A stretch of DNA of 64,000 nt from Solirubrobacterales bacterium. Lineage in GTDB: Bacteria > Actinomycetota > Thermoleophilia > Solirubrobacterales > 70-9. The notes under the pieces were generated by a model that did not search any database, was not told the origin of the DNA, and worked only from the letters and a program-made list of their open reading frames with translations. This document shows positions 39,149-49,219 of the stretch, piece after piece. Numbering within the stretch: position 1 is the stretch's first letter; each line of letters opens with the position of its first letter. The stretch spans positions 1 through 64,000 of the forward strand of contig JADJRQ010000003.1 in NCBI GenBank assembly GCA_016712175.1, in the 5' to 3' direction. A program made the position numbers and the translations under genes.

Positions 39149-41525
39149 GTAAAAAGCGCGTTCATGAAATAGCAAAGGTTGCGGGAATCACCAGCAAAGA
39201 GCTGCTGGCCGCGCTCAACGCTGCCGGAATCGAAGCGAAGGCCGCCGCGTCGAGCGTCGAAGAAGCCGACGCCAAGAAGGCACTTGCTTCTGCTGGTGGC
39301 AAGAGCGCTCCGGCGAAGAAGCCCGCTGCCAAGAAGGCCCCTGCCAAGAAGCCGGCCGCCAAGACTGAACCGAAGAAGGCCGAGCCCGCGAAACCCGCTC
39401 CGAAGGCCAAGGCGGCCGAAGCCGCTCCCGCCAAGCCGAAGGCCAAGCCCCGCCTGCCCGCCGCGCCTGCGGCCAAAGCTCCCGCCGCAAAGGCAGAGCC
39501 CGCGGCGGCTCCGGCAACCCCCGCCGCCAAGGCTCCGGCGTCCCAGGCCCCGGTCAAGGCATCAACCACGCCTCCGGCCGCCGGCAACGGCGCGGCAGCA
39601 GCCGGCAAGCCCGCGAAGCGCCGTCGCGTGGTCATCGATTCACAGGCATCCCGCCGCGAGCAGGGTGGCGGACCGCCCCCGCAGCGCCCGCCGCGCCGAA
39701 GGGGTGGACGCCGACGGCGCCCGCTGCTCGAAGAACCCGAACCGATGGACACGAACCCGGCTGAGCCGATCGCGACCACCGTCAGTTCCGGCGTCACCGT
39801 TCGAGACCTGGCGGAACTGCTCGGACTGAGCTCGGCCGAACTGATCAAGAAGCTGATGATGATGGGCGAGATGGCTACGCTCACGCAGACCCTCACCGAC
39901 GAGTCGGTGCTGGCGATTGCCGAGGAGTACGACCGCAAGATCGAGATCGTCTCGGCCGCGGAAGAAGAAGCTCCCGCTCCGGAATACGACGACGCCGAAG
40001 AGACCCTCGAGGACCGCCCGCCGGTGGTCACGATCATGGGCCACGTCGACCACGGCAAGACTTCGCTGCTCGACGCGATCCGCGAAACCGAAGTCGCCGC
40101 GGGCGAAGCCGGCGGCATCACCCAGCACATCGGCGCCTACCAGGTGCACCACGCCGATCACACGATCACCTTCCTCGATACCCCCGGCCACGAGGCGTTC
40201 ACCGCCATGCGTGCCCGTGGCGCCCAGGTCACCGACGTGGCCGTGATCGTCGTCGCCGCCGACGACGGTGTCATGCCGCAGACCAGGGAAGCAATCGACC
40301 ACGCCCGTGCCGCGGACGTGCCGATCCTGATCGCCGTCAACAAGATGGACAAGGAAGGTGCCAACCCGGACCGCATCCGGACCGATCTGGCAGCCGATGG
40401 CCTGAACCCCGAGGACTGGGGTGGCGACACGATCTACTGCAACGTCTCCGCGAAGACGCACGACGGCCTCGACAACCTGCTCGACATGATCATCCTGGTG
40501 ACCGAACTCGAAGAACTCGGCGCCAACCCGGATGCCCCGCATCCGGCACGGTGATCGAGTCCAAGCTCGATCCCGGACGCGGTCCTGTGGTCAGTGTTCT
40601 GGTCAACCGCGGAACCCTCCGGGTTGGTGATTCAGTCGTCGCTGGCGCGGTCTGGGGCAAGGTCCGTGCGATGCACGACTACCTCGGCGCGAAGGTCGAC
40701 GTCGCGACCCCCGGCATGCCGGTGGAAGTCCTTGGATTCGATGGCGTCTGTGAAGCCGGTGAGTACGTCACCGCGGTCGAGAACGACCGCCGTGCCCGCC
40801 AGATGGCCCAGGAGAAGCTCAACCGCCTCAAGGCCGAGACCATCGCCCGCCGTTCAGCGCGCAAGGTCACGCTCGAGGAGATCTTCGACCGGGCCCAGAC
40901 CGGCGACCTCAAGGAACTGAACATCGTGCTGAAGAGCGATGTCGCCGGCTCACTGGAAGCACTCCAGGACGAGATCGCCAAGGTCCCGCAGGAGCAGGTC
41001 AGCATCAACATCATCCGCGCCCAGACCGGCGGGATCACAGAATCGGATGTGATGCTGGCGTCGGCCTCCAACGCGGTGATCATCGGCTTCAACGTGCGCC
41101 CGCTGAGCGACGCACGCCGTTCTGCCCAGATCGAAGGCGTCGATGTGCGCTCTTACTCCGTGATCTACAAGATCACCGAGGACCTGCGGAACGCGATGGA
41201 GGGCATGTTGGACACGGTCGAAGTCGAAGAAGCGCTCGGCGAGGCCGAAGTCAAGGAGATCTTCAAGGCGTCCAAGGTCGGCAAGATCGCTGGCTGTGTC
41301 GTCACCGAAGGACGGATCACCCGCGACGGCCAGGTCCGCCTGGTCCGCGAAGGCACGGTCATCTGGACCGGCAAGCTCGACTCGCTGCGGCGGTTCAAGG
41401 ACGCGGTCCAGACGGTCGAAGAGGGCCAGGACTGCGGCATCGTGCTGGCCGGCTACGCCGACGTGAAGGTCGGCGACGTACTTGAGTTCTTCTCGACCAA
41501 ACAGGTCGAGCAGACTCTCAGTTAG
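39145..41525 (+). CDS. infB: Translation initiation factor IF-2 (frameshifted)
   Basis: GTPase that places initiator tRNA on the 30S subunit. Two IF2_N modules ([19 protein letters not shown] and [21 protein letters not shown]) flank an Ala/Lys/Pro-rich linker of about 130 residues. G motifs: [24 protein letters not shown] missing C in the run 40535-40538 shifts the frame, with a stop at 40552-40554; the next frame continues [23 protein letters not shown] to 41525 with domains II, III and IV ([21 protein letters not shown]). Start GTG 39145 overlaps the nusA stop. IF-2 is essential, so sequencing error is the likely cause. Confidence 0.93.
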
Positions 41526-41532
41526 GACCTCT

Positions 41533-41910
41533 GTGGCAATTTCAAGGATGCGCCGAGTCAACGAAGTGATGCGTCAGGTGATCAGCGACATGATCACCTC
41601 GGACCTGAGCGATCCGCGCCTCGACATGGTCACGGTCAACTCGGTCGACACCAGCCCCGATCTGCGCCACGCCAAGGTCTTCATCACTGTGCTTGGCGAC
41701 GAGGAGGCCCGTGAAGATGCTTTGGCCGGTTTGAAAGGCGCCCACGGCCTGATCCAGGGCCGGGTCGCGCGGGAGACGACGATGAAGCACACCCCGACCC
41801 TGACCTTCGAGTACGACGAATCGGTCGAGACCGGTCTGCGCATCGCCGCCTTGCTCGATTCCGACGCCGACTCCGAACCAGATTCGGGGCGCAATGAATC
41901 CAGTGACTGA
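41533..41910 (+). CDS. rbfA: Ribosome-binding factor A
   Basis: 125 residues from GTG 41533. RbfA is a KH-like cold-shock and 30S maturation factor that binds near helix 1 of 16S rRNA. Typical stretches: RRVNEVMRQVISDMITSDLSDPRLDMVTVNSVDTSPDLRHAKVFITVLGDEE and KHTPTLTFEYDESVETGLRI. The C-terminus is acidic and overlaps the nrnA start by 17 bases. Located where infB-rbfA is expected. Confidence 0.93.
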   Translation: MAISRMRRVNEVMRQVISDMITSDLSDPRLDMVTVNSVDTSPDLRHAKVFITVLGDEEAREDALAGLKGAHGLIQGRVARETTMKHTPTLTFEYDESVETGLRIAALLDSDADSEPDSGRNESSD

Positions 41911-42907
41911 CACAGACACCCGGACCATCCGCGGTGACCTTCGGCAGATAGCCGACCTGATCAGCGAGAACGGCAAGTTCCTCCTGACGACCCACGAAGG
42001 ACCCGATGGCGACGCGCTCGGATCCCTGCTCGGCATGCATCAGATCCTCGAGACACTCGGCAAGGACTCAGCCATGTTCCTGGCGGCCAAGGAGTTCCCG
42101 CTGCCGATCGAGTACCGGCACCTGCCGCTCGAAGGCGTGTTCCATGAGGCGCCGGTCGATCTGCGCGACCGGGTCGTGATCTTCCTCGACTGCGGCAACA
42201 TCGACCGGATGCCAGTCGACTTTCTCCGCAATGGCGGCAAGCTCGTGGTCAACATCGACCACCACCACGACAACACCGAATTCGGATCACTCAATTTCGT
42301 CAACGCCCATGCCTCCAGCACCGCCGAGATCATCTATGAGCTGGCCTTGATGCTCGACGTCAAGATCAGCACATCCATTGCCCGCGCGCTCTACATCGGC
42401 ATCGTTACCGACACCGGCAAATTCATGTACGACAACACCAGCGACCGTACCCTCGAGGTTGCGGCCGCTCTGGTCCGGGCCGGTGTCGACATCGATGATG
42501 TCAACCGTCGTCTGTACGAGAGCGTGCCTTTCGAGAAGCTGCGCCTGCTCAGCCTGGCCCTCGACAAGATCGAAATGCATTGCGACGGACAGTTGATTGC
42601 GACTTACATTTCCGCCTGAGGATTACGAGAAGGCGGGGCGGGGAGGAGATGACCGAAGGGATCATCGACCACCTCCGCGCCGTCGACGGCATCCGGGTGG
42701 CCGCCGTGGTCCGTGACCAGGTGAGCCGCGGACGGGCCGCGAGGAAGATCAGCCTGAGGGCGGGCGACGACCACACCGACGTCTCGGTCCTCGCCCGCAA
42801 GTTCGGCGGCGGCGGGCACGTCAGGCCGCGGGTTGTTCGACCGAGCTGGAGTTTCCGGACATCGTGCCGAGATCTGCAGCGGCCTGGGAGAACAGCCTGC
42901 AACCTGA
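41894..42907 (+). CDS. nrnA: Bifunctional oligoribonuclease / pAp phosphatase NrnA (multiply frameshifted)
   Basis: DHH/DHHA1 phosphoesterase of the NrnA type, which degrades nanoRNAs and 3'-phosphoadenosine 5'-phosphate. The first 240 residues are intact: LLTTHEGPDGDALGSLLGMH, VIFLDCGNIDRMP, VNIDHHHDNTEFG and YIGIVTDTGKFMYDNTS. From about 42618 the frame changes several times: fragments EDYEKAG, GEEMTEGIIDHL, ARKFGGGGHVR and a final piece ending at 42905-42907 need at least four single-base corrections (near 42618, 42640, 42833, 42872). The GGGGH motif of DHHA1 remains. It overlaps rbfA and abuts truB. Confidence 0.85.
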
Positions 42908-42911
42908 AGAT

Positions 42912-43708
42912 CCGGGCGGAATCCGGGGTTCTGTGGTCGACAAACCGGCCGGAGTCACGTCCCATGACGTGGTCGCCCAGGTCCGCGCGAGCGCGGGGCA
43001 AAGTCGGACACGCCGGCACACTGGATCCGTTCGCCACGGGTGTTCTGACCATCCTGCTCGGCCGGGCGACCCGGCTCCAGCGGTATCTGCTCGGCCTTTC
43101 GAAGACTTACATCGCGACGGCACGGCTCGGGTGGACGTCGACCACCGGGGACAGCGACGGCGAGCTTACCGAAACCGGAGTGATCCCGGAGGAATTGACC
43201 CTGCCGACCGGCGAGATCGAGCAGATGGTGCCGATGACATCGGCGGTCAAGGTTGACGGCGAACGGCTCTACAAGCGAGCTCATCGTGGAGAGGACGATG
43301 CCGACCGGCCGGTTCGGACCGTCAACATCCTGCGCGCGGAATTGCTCGAGAGCGATGCCGAACGGGCGACCTTCGAAGTCGAAGTCAGCCCCGGCACCTA
43401 CGTCAGAACGCTGGTCGAGACCTGGGTGACGCCTATTGCGAAAACCTCCGCCGGACCGCGGTCGGCCCGATCGGGATCGAACGGCGGGCGACGTCCTGAC
43501 CCCACTCGAAGCACTTTCGTTCCTGCCCCGAGTCGAGATCTCGCCGAGTCAGGCGATCACCGTCGGCTACGGCCAGAGCCTGCCTGCTGACGACGAAATC
43601 GTCGAAGGGGAGCCGGTCCTGCTCGTCAACGGGGATAACCTGACGGCCGTGGCCAGCCGAGACGGAGACAAACTCAAGGCCGAAGTCGTTCTGGAGCCCC
43701 AGGGCTGA
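42912..43708 (+). CDS. truB: tRNA pseudouridine(55) synthase TruB (multiply frameshifted)
   Basis: Makes the universally conserved T-loop pseudouridine of tRNA. The sequence SVVDKPAGVTSHDVVAQVR, then VGHAGTLDPFATGVLTILLGRATRLQRYLL (catalytic Asp in GTLDP), then YIATARLGWTSTTGDSDGE and SPGTYVRTLVE match TruB. Three or more base corrections (about 42995, 43421 and 43486) are needed to join them; the final segment is GDVLTPLEALSFLPRVEIS to the stop at 43706-43708. No normal start codon precedes the first conserved block within this frame; a missing base near 42910 may have hidden it. Start coordinate is approximate. Confidence 0.82.
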
Positions 43709-44595
43709 TGATCAAGGTCACCGCCCTGGCGGACGCCGAGCATCGACCCCGTAACGTCGCGATCGGAACCTTCGACGGAGTCCACGTCGGCCACCGGGCC
43801 GTCATCAAGGGCGCCGACACGGTGCTGACTTTCGACCCGCATCCGCTCGAGGTGCTCCATCCACCGGCCGCGCCCAAACTCCTGATGCCCTTCGGGGTCA
43901 AGCGGGATGTGCTCGACGGGATCGGCGTCGACGAGATGATCGTGATCGCCTTCGACGAAGCCTTTACCCAGATCACCGCCGAGCAGTTCATCGAAGACAT
44001 CCTGATTGCGAAGCTCGGCGCAGAAACAGTCTCGGTGGGCGAGAACTTCCGGTTTGGCGCGCGGGCCAGGGGCACGCCGGAGATGCTGAGCGGACGCCGG
44101 CCGGAGTTCGAGACCCGCGTGGTTCCGCTGGTCGAAGTGGGAGGGGAGGCCGTCTCCTCGACCAGGATCCGCGCGCTGGTCGCTGCCGGCGAGATGCAGC
44201 CGGCACGCAAGTGCCTCGGGGTTCCGTTCATGGTCGAAGGAACGGTTGTCAAAGGCGACCAAAGGGGGCGTGCACTCGGCTTCCCGACTGCGAACATCGT
44301 GCCCTGACGACCGGCTGGTCAGCCCCGGGCACGGCGTCTACGCCGCTTCGCAAACGGCATTCCGGCCGCAGTCAACATCGGCGTGCGCCCGACTTTCGAG
44401 ACCGGGAGAGGCGTCCTGATCGAGTCTTACCTGATCGATGAGGACGTTGATCTCTACGGTCAACCCCTCCGGGTTGCCTTCGTCGAGCGCCTTCGAGGGG
44501 AGAAAAGGTTCGATTCGGCCGAAGAGCTGATCGAGCAGATGAAGGTGGACGTCGATGCCACGAGGGGCGTCTGTGCTAGCTTCCAGCGTCCGTAA
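43708..44595 (+). CDS. ribF: Bifunctional riboflavin kinase / FAD synthetase RibF (frameshifted)
   Basis: The N-terminal FAD synthetase domain has AIGTFDGVHVGHRAVI (nucleotidyltransferase motif), TFDPHPLEVL and VGENFRFGARARGTPEML, and ISSTRIR-like VSSTRIRALV. The C-terminal riboflavin kinase begins VPFMVEGTVVKGDQRGRALGFPTANIVP. An extra C near 44302 (GTGCCCTGAC) ends the given frame at 44307, but the other frames continue DDRLVSPGHGVYAA and NIGVRPTFETGRGVLIESYLID to 44595. A second indel near 44345 is needed. Restored length about 295, standard. Confidence 0.88.
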
Positions 44596-44675
44596 CGGGG
44601 ATTCCCGGCGACGGTAAAACCCAAGATGGCCTCGTTTCACGCCGGAAGACAGGCGGCGAGACCTAAAATAAGACT

Positions 44676-44940
44676 TTGACCACAAGATTACAAAGCCGAA
44701 GTGATCGGCAAGTACGGCCAGAAGGATGGCGATACCGGCTCGACCGAGGTTCAGGTCGCGTTGCTTACCGAGCGCATCAACGACCTCACCGGTCACCTGC
44801 GTGAGCACAGCAAGGATCACCATTCCCGTCGCGGCCTCCTGATGATGGTCGGCAAGCGCCGCCGTCTTCTCCGGTACCTCGAACGCACTGACGTCGATCG
44901 TTATCGCGCCCTGGTTTCCGACCTCGGCCTCCGCCATTGA
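44676..44940 (+). CDS. rpsO: Small ribosomal subunit protein uS15
   Basis: Conserved [72 protein letters not shown] to 44940. Only a shortened frame starting at GTG 44701 is open, but the usual N-terminal extension is visible just upstream ([10 protein letters not shown]) behind an in-frame TGA. A one-base insertion near 44682 would connect it to TTG 44676. uS15 binds 16S rRNA helices 20-22 and represses its own translation in many bacteria; the 80-base spacer after ribF (44596-44675) may contain a leader element, but no clear structure is called. Confidence 0.9.
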
Positions 44941-45378
44941 TCGAAGTCGGAGCAAGCGCTCCGGACTTCACCTTGCCTGACCACACCGGCCAGGAAGTTT
45001 CGCTTTCCGACTTCGCGGGCAGGCGTTTCCTGCTGGCGTTCTACCCGCTGGACTTCAGTCCGATCTGCACCGACCAGCTGGCGGCCTACCAGGAGATCAA
45101 CCCGCAGCTCGAAGCCGCGGGCGTGACCCTGGTCGGAATCAGCGTCGATTCCGCCTTCGCCCACAAGGCGTTCAGGGACAGCCTCGGCATCGAGACCACC
45201 CTCCTTGCCGACTTCGAGCCGAAGGCGGCAGCCGACGCCTACGGCGCCTACCTGGGCGACGCGGGCCACTCCAACCGGTCTGTTGGTCGCTGACGCCGAA
45301 GGCATGGTGGAGTGGGTCTACGAGACCGATACCCCGCCTGGACATCCCGCCACCCGCGGCAATCCTCGCGCGATTTAG
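44937..45378 (+). CDS. Peroxiredoxin (AhpC/TSA, BCP-like; frameshifted near the end)
   Basis: Start TTG 44937 overlaps the rpsO stop by four bases. Thioredoxin-fold peroxiredoxin: [44 protein letters not shown], with the peroxidatic Cys in the PxxxC-T position, and [14 protein letters not shown]. The given frame ends at 45293 after SNRSV, but with a small correction near 45283 the expected ending [15 protein letters not shown], then [10 protein letters not shown], continues to TAG 45376-45378. No resolving Cys is obvious, suggesting a 1-Cys type. It lies between rpsO and pnp, usually adjacent genes. Confidence 0.82.
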
Positions 45379-45696
45379 GGCTGCGAGCTGGCGTGGGGCC
45401 GGTGCGGGCCTGCGGTGGCTCTTGCCCCCGCTCGTCCTCCGGGACAACGCGTCTTCCGTCTCGGGGGCCTGAGTCCCGCGACACTCTTCTTGGGGTCGCC
45501 AGTCTCGGGGCCGGGGTCCGTCACCCCCACGACCCACACCTGTCCAACCAGCAGTCCGTGGTGCCGCCCGGCCTCTGTATCCTGCGCAAATTCGGCGATT
45601 TCGGCTGGGTCTGTACCTTACCTAGTGGAGCGATAAGAGAACGACAGTTCTGAGAAACAGAAAGCCGCCATCCGGGCAGTTGGAGGTAAAAACCGA
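45379..45696 (+). other. Intergenic region upstream of pnp
   Basis: A 318-base stretch with long runs of G and C and several short inverted repeats (for example GGGTCG at about 45492 against CGACCC near 45530). No convincing coding frame or known RNA was recognised; small open frames here are Pro/Ser/Arg-rich and look non-coding. The last about 15 bases hold the pnp ribosome binding sequence GGAGG (45682-45686). Promoter and RNase-III-type leader structure of pnp would be expected here, but none can be assigned. Confidence 0.5.
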
Positions 45697-47931
45697 ATGA
45701 GTATTTTTGAAACGACGCGCGTTTCCGTGCGTATCGGCGAGGACGAGATCGCCTTCGAGACCGGCAAGATCGCCAAGCAGGCGGGCGGCGCGGTCGTCGT
45801 CAAGTGTGGCGACACCCACGTTCTTTCCACCGCCACCAAGGGAGGCCTGCGCGATGTGGACTTCCTGCCGCTGACCGTTGACGTCGAGGAGCGCATGTAC
45901 GCCGTGGGCAAGATCCCCGGCTCGTTCTTCCGTCGCGAGGCGAGGGCCGGCGAAAAAGCCACCCTGACCGCCCGCATGATCGATCGGCCGATCCGGCCGC
46001 TCTTTCCCAAGGGCTGGCACTACGAGACCCAGCTGGTGACGATGCCGCTGTCGGTCGACCAGGAGCACCCCTACGACATTCTCGCGATGAACGGTGCCTC
46101 CGCGGCGCTGGCGATTTCGGAGATCCCGGTCGCCAAGCACGTCGGCGCGGTCCGCGTCGGCAAGCTCGACGGCGACTTCGTGATCAACCCGAACGAAGAA
46201 GACCATCCGGAAATGGACCTCGACCTGATCGTCGCCGGAACCGACGAAGCCATCCTCATGGTCGAAGCCGGCGCCAACGGCGTCACCGAGGCCGAGATCC
46301 TCGACGCGCTCGACATCGCCCACGGCGAGATCAAGAAGCTCGTCGCCACGATCGAAGAACTCCGCCAGAAGATCGGCAAGGAGAAGCTGGTCATCGACGA
46401 GCCGACCATCGACGAAGGCCTCCTTTCGGAGATCACTTCGAGCCACAGGCAGGCCCTGGTCGATGCGATCGCGACCGAAGGCAAGCTCGAGCGCTACGAA
46501 GCGATCGACGAGGTCAAGGACGCGGTCGTTGCCCAGTACGCGCCGGAGACCGGCGACGCTGAGGCCGATTCCGCTCGCAAGTCCGACGTCAAGACCGCTA
46601 TCAACGCGATCGAGAAGGACACGATCCGCAAGGCGATCGCAATCGACAAGAAGCGCCCCGACGGACGCGCCCAGGACGAGATTCGTCCGATCGAGTGCGA
46701 GGTCGACATCTCGCCGCGCGTTCACGGCTCGGCCCTTTTCACCCGCGGTGAGACCCAGGTCCTCGGCAACGTCACCCTGGGTACGACCCGGATGGACATG
46801 CGGATCGACGGTCTCGGGCTGGAAACCAGCAAGACGTTCTTCCACCACTACAACTTCCCGCCGTTCTCGGTGGGCGAGGCCGGCTTCATGCGAGGCCCGA
46901 AGCGCCGCGACATCGGCCACGGAGCGCTCGCCGAGCGTGCCCTGTCCCCGTCGGTGCCCTCCCAGGAGGACTTCCCGTACGTGATTCGTGCGGTCTCCGA
47001 GACGCTCGAATCGAACGGTTCTTCCTCGATGGGCTCCGTGTGTGCCTCCTCGATGGCGATGCAGGCTGCCGGTATTCCGGTCAAGTCTCCCGTCGCCGGT
47101 GTGGCCATGGGCCTGATCAAGGAAGGTGACGACTACATCGTCCTGACCGACATCGCCGGAGTCGAAGATCACCTCGGTGACATGGACTTCAAGGTCGCCG
47201 GTTCCGCGGATGGCATCAATGCTCTCCAGATGGACATCAAGATCACCGGAGTCACTTTCGACATCCTCACCGATGCGCTGGAGCAGGCCCGAAAGGGACG
47301 CCTGTTCATCCTCGGCAAGATGGCTGAAGCGATTGACGGTCCGCGCGAGGAGATGTCTCCCCACGCGCCGCGCATCGAGTCGATCAAGATCGATCCGGAG
47401 AAGATCGGTGCGGTCATCGGCAAGGGTGGCGAGACCATTCGCAGCCTGTGCGAGGAGTTCGAGGCCGACATCGACGTCGAAGACGACGGCACGATCCGGA
47501 TCTACGCCCCGACCGGTACCCAGGTCGAAGAGGCAGTTGCCCGCATCGAAGGCATGACCAAGGAAGCCGAGATCGGTGACCGTTACCCGGCCGCCAAGGT
47601 CGTCAAGACGACTACGTTCGGCGCTTTCGTCGAGCTCGTCAAGGGCACCGACGGACTGCTGCACATCTCGAACGTCAAGCCCGGAGGCCGGGTTGAGACA
47701 GTTGAAGAGGTGCTCGAGTCCGGACAGGTCATCGACGTCACCGTCGGTGAAGTCGATCGGGAGCGCGGCCGCATCGGCCTGCGCATGACTGACGACCCGC
47801 AGATCGCCGGCAAGTCCAAAGAAGAAATCGCAGCACTCTCCGCCAACAAGGGCGGCGGAGGAGGCGGAGGCCGCGGGGGTGACGGCGGACGTCGCCGTCG
47901 TGACCGTGGCGACCGCGAATCCCGCGGTTAG
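45697..47931 (+). CDS. pnp: Polyribonucleotide nucleotidyltransferase (PNPase)
   Basis: 744 residues; GGAGG (45682-45686) is 10 bases before ATG. PNPase is a phosphorolytic 3'-5' exoribonuclease. Two RNase PH domains flank an alpha-helical domain: ARMIDRPIRPLFPKGWHYETQLV in the first and FHHYNFPPFSVGEAGFMRGPKRRDIGHGALAERAL, then YVIRAVSETLESNGSSSMGSVC in the second. KH (IGAVIGKGGETIRSLCEEF) and S1 (YPAAKVVKTTTFGAFVELVKGTDGLLHIS) follow. Ends in Gly/Arg-rich tail (GGGGGGRGGDGGRRRRDRG). Full length, no indels detected. Confidence 0.97.
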   Translation: MSIFETTRVSVRIGEDEIAFETGKIAKQAGGAVVVKCGDTHVLSTATKGGLRDVDFLPLTVDVEERMYAVGKIPGSFFRREARAGEKATLTARMIDRPIRPLFPKGWHYETQLVTMPLSVDQEHPYDILAMNGASAALAISEIPVAKHVGAVRVGKLDGDFVINPNEEDHPEMDLDLIVAGTDEAILMVEAGANGVTEAEILDALDIAHGEIKKLVATIEELRQKIGKEKLVIDEPTIDEGLLSEITSSHRQALVDAIATEGKLERYEAIDEVKDAVVAQYAPETGDAEADSARKSDVKTAINAIEKDTIRKAIAIDKKRPDGRAQDEIRPIECEVDISPRVHGSALFTRGETQVLGNVTLGTTRMDMRIDGLGLETSKTFFHHYNFPPFSVGEAGFMRGPKRRDIGHGALAERALSPSVPSQEDFPYVIRAVSETLESNGSSSMGSVCASSMAMQAAGIPVKSPVAGVAMGLIKEGDDYIVLTDIAGVEDHLGDMDFKVAGSADGINALQMDIKITGVTFDILTDALEQARKGRLFILGKMAEAIDGPREEMSPHAPRIESIKIDPEKIGAVIGKGGETIRSLCEEFEADIDVEDDGTIRIYAPTGTQVEEAVARIEGMTKEAEIGDRYPAAKVVKTTTFGAFVELVKGTDGLLHISNVKPGGRVETVEEVLESGQVIDVTVGEVDRERGRIGLRMTDDPQIAGKSKEEIAALSANKGGGGGGGRGGDGGRRRRDRGDRESRG

Positions 47932-47944
47932 GCACCCGCTTGAG

Positions 47945-49219
47945 ATGAGCGATACCGCTCGACTTACAGAGACCGAATCAGGCATCCGGGTTATCACCGA
48001 GGAAGTTCCCTCGGTGCGCTCGGTCGCCCTCGGGCTCTGGGTTCGAACCGGTTCACGTGACGAGACCCCCGCTCAGGCGGGGGTCTCTCACTTTCTCGAG
48101 CACTTGCTCTTCAAGGGCACGCCGAACTACTCGGCGATCGAGATCTCGGAGCGCTTCGACGGCCTTGGGGCCTCGTTCAACGCCGCCACCGGCAAGGAAA
48201 CGACGCACCTTCACGCACGGTTCCTCGACGAGCACACCGACGACGTCTTCAGCCTCCTCGGCGAGATGATGTTCGAATCGACTTTTCCCGACATCGACTC
48301 GGAACGGGACGTCGTACTCGAAGAAATCGCGATGTACGAAGACGAACCTTCGGACCGGGTTCACGACTACCTTTCGGACGCGATCTTCGGCGACACCCCC
48401 CTGGGCCGTCGCATCCTCGGTGACGCTGACGTGATCGCCAACATCCCGGTTCCTGACATCGCCGAGTACCACCGCCAGCGTTACGCCGCCGAGAACATCG
48501 TCGTCGCCGCCGCGGGGAACGTCGACCACGACACGATCGTCGCCCTGGCCGAGTCCCTGAACCCCGCCACCTCCGGTGACGTAGCTGACATCACGCCCCA
48601 GGTTCTTTCGACCAAGGGCAGTTGTGAGTTCGCGGTCAAGGACACCGAGCAGTACCACGTCTGTTTCGGCGCACCGGGAATCAACCGGGCCGACGACCGC
48701 CGATTCGCGATGGCCGTGCTCGATTCGATCTTTGGCGGCTCCAGCTCTTCACGGCTCTTCCGGGAGGTTCGTGAGAACCGCGGACTGGCCTACTCGGTCG
48801 GCTCCTACTCGGAACAGTTCACCGACACCGGCGTCGCTGCGATCTACGTCGGCACACGCGAGGACAACATCGAAGAAGCCTGCGCGATCATCGGCACGGA
48901 ACTCGAGAAGATCCGGACCGAGCCGGTCTCGTCCGACGAGATCAGCCGGGCCAAAGAACACGTCAAGGGCCGCCTCGTGCTTTCCGGCGAGTCAAGTGCT
49001 GCCCGGATGTCACGGATCGCCCGTTCCTCGCTTCACGACCTCCCGTTGCTTACGATTGACGAGATGCTGGACCAGGTCGATCAGGTAACCATCGAAGACG
49101 TGCACGGACTCGCCGCTGAGCTGTATGCGGCCGAAGGCCTGTCGACCGCATGCGTCGGTCGTGACGAAAACCGTTTCAAGACGGCCGTGGCTCCCGTGAG
49201 CGAGGCTCTGGTCGGGTGA
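47945..49219 (+). CDS. M16-family zinc metalloprotease
   Basis: 424 residues from ATG 47945; an upstream in-frame GTG lies within pnp. Inverted zinc motif HxxEH is SHFLEHLLFKGT, with the downstream ligand Glu about 75 residues later in LEEIAMYEDEPSDRVHDYL. The C-terminal domain has FGGSSSSRLFREVRENRGLAYSVGSYSEQF. It resembles the PqqL/YmfH-type or mitochondrial processing peptidase-like proteases that follow pnp in many actinobacteria. Substrate unknown. The stop overlaps dapB by four bases. Contains a perfect 11-bp hairpin near its start. Confidence 0.92.
   Translation: MSDTARLTETESGIRVITEEVPSVRSVALGLWVRTGSRDETPAQAGVSHFLEHLLFKGTPNYSAIEISERFDGLGASFNAATGKETTHLHARFLDEHTDDVFSLLGEMMFESTFPDIDSERDVVLEEIAMYEDEPSDRVHDYLSDAIFGDTPLGRRILGDADVIANIPVPDIAEYHRQRYAAENIVVAAAGNVDHDTIVALAESLNPATSGDVADITPQVLSTKGSCEFAVKDTEQYHVCFGAPGINRADDRRFAMAVLDSIFGGSSSSRLFREVRENRGLAYSVGSYSEQFTDTGVAAIYVGTREDNIEEACAIIGTELEKIRTEPVSSDEISRAKEHVKGRLVLSGESSAARMSRIARSSLHDLPLLTIDEMLDQVDQVTIEDVHGLAAELYAAEGLSTACVGRDENRFKTAVAPVSEALVG
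48062..48087 (+). repeat. Perfect 11-bp inverted repeat inside the M16 protease gene
   Basis: GAGACCCCCGC (48062-48072) and GCGGGGGTCTC (48077-48087) around a TCAG loop. It encodes ETPAQAGVS just before the HxxEH motif, so the coding is conserved while the DNA forms a strong stem. No T run follows. A possible RNase or pausing site; may also be codon choice alone. Confidence 0.6.

Noticed and set aside
39250..39720. Ala/Lys/Pro repeats in the IF-2 N-terminus as a possible tandem repeat element
   Set aside because: Low-complexity linker is normal for actinobacterial IF-2; unit length is irregular.
45415..45653. Small plus-strand frames between the peroxiredoxin and pnp
   Set aside because: Ser/Pro/Arg-rich, no start context, no similarity recognised; better explained as GC-rich spacer.
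45622..47997. A 791-codon open frame on the minus strand opposite pnp
   Set aside because: The plus strand encodes a full, motif-complete PNPase. Long antisense frames are common in high-GC genes with GNC-type codon bias, and the translation has no recognisable domain.
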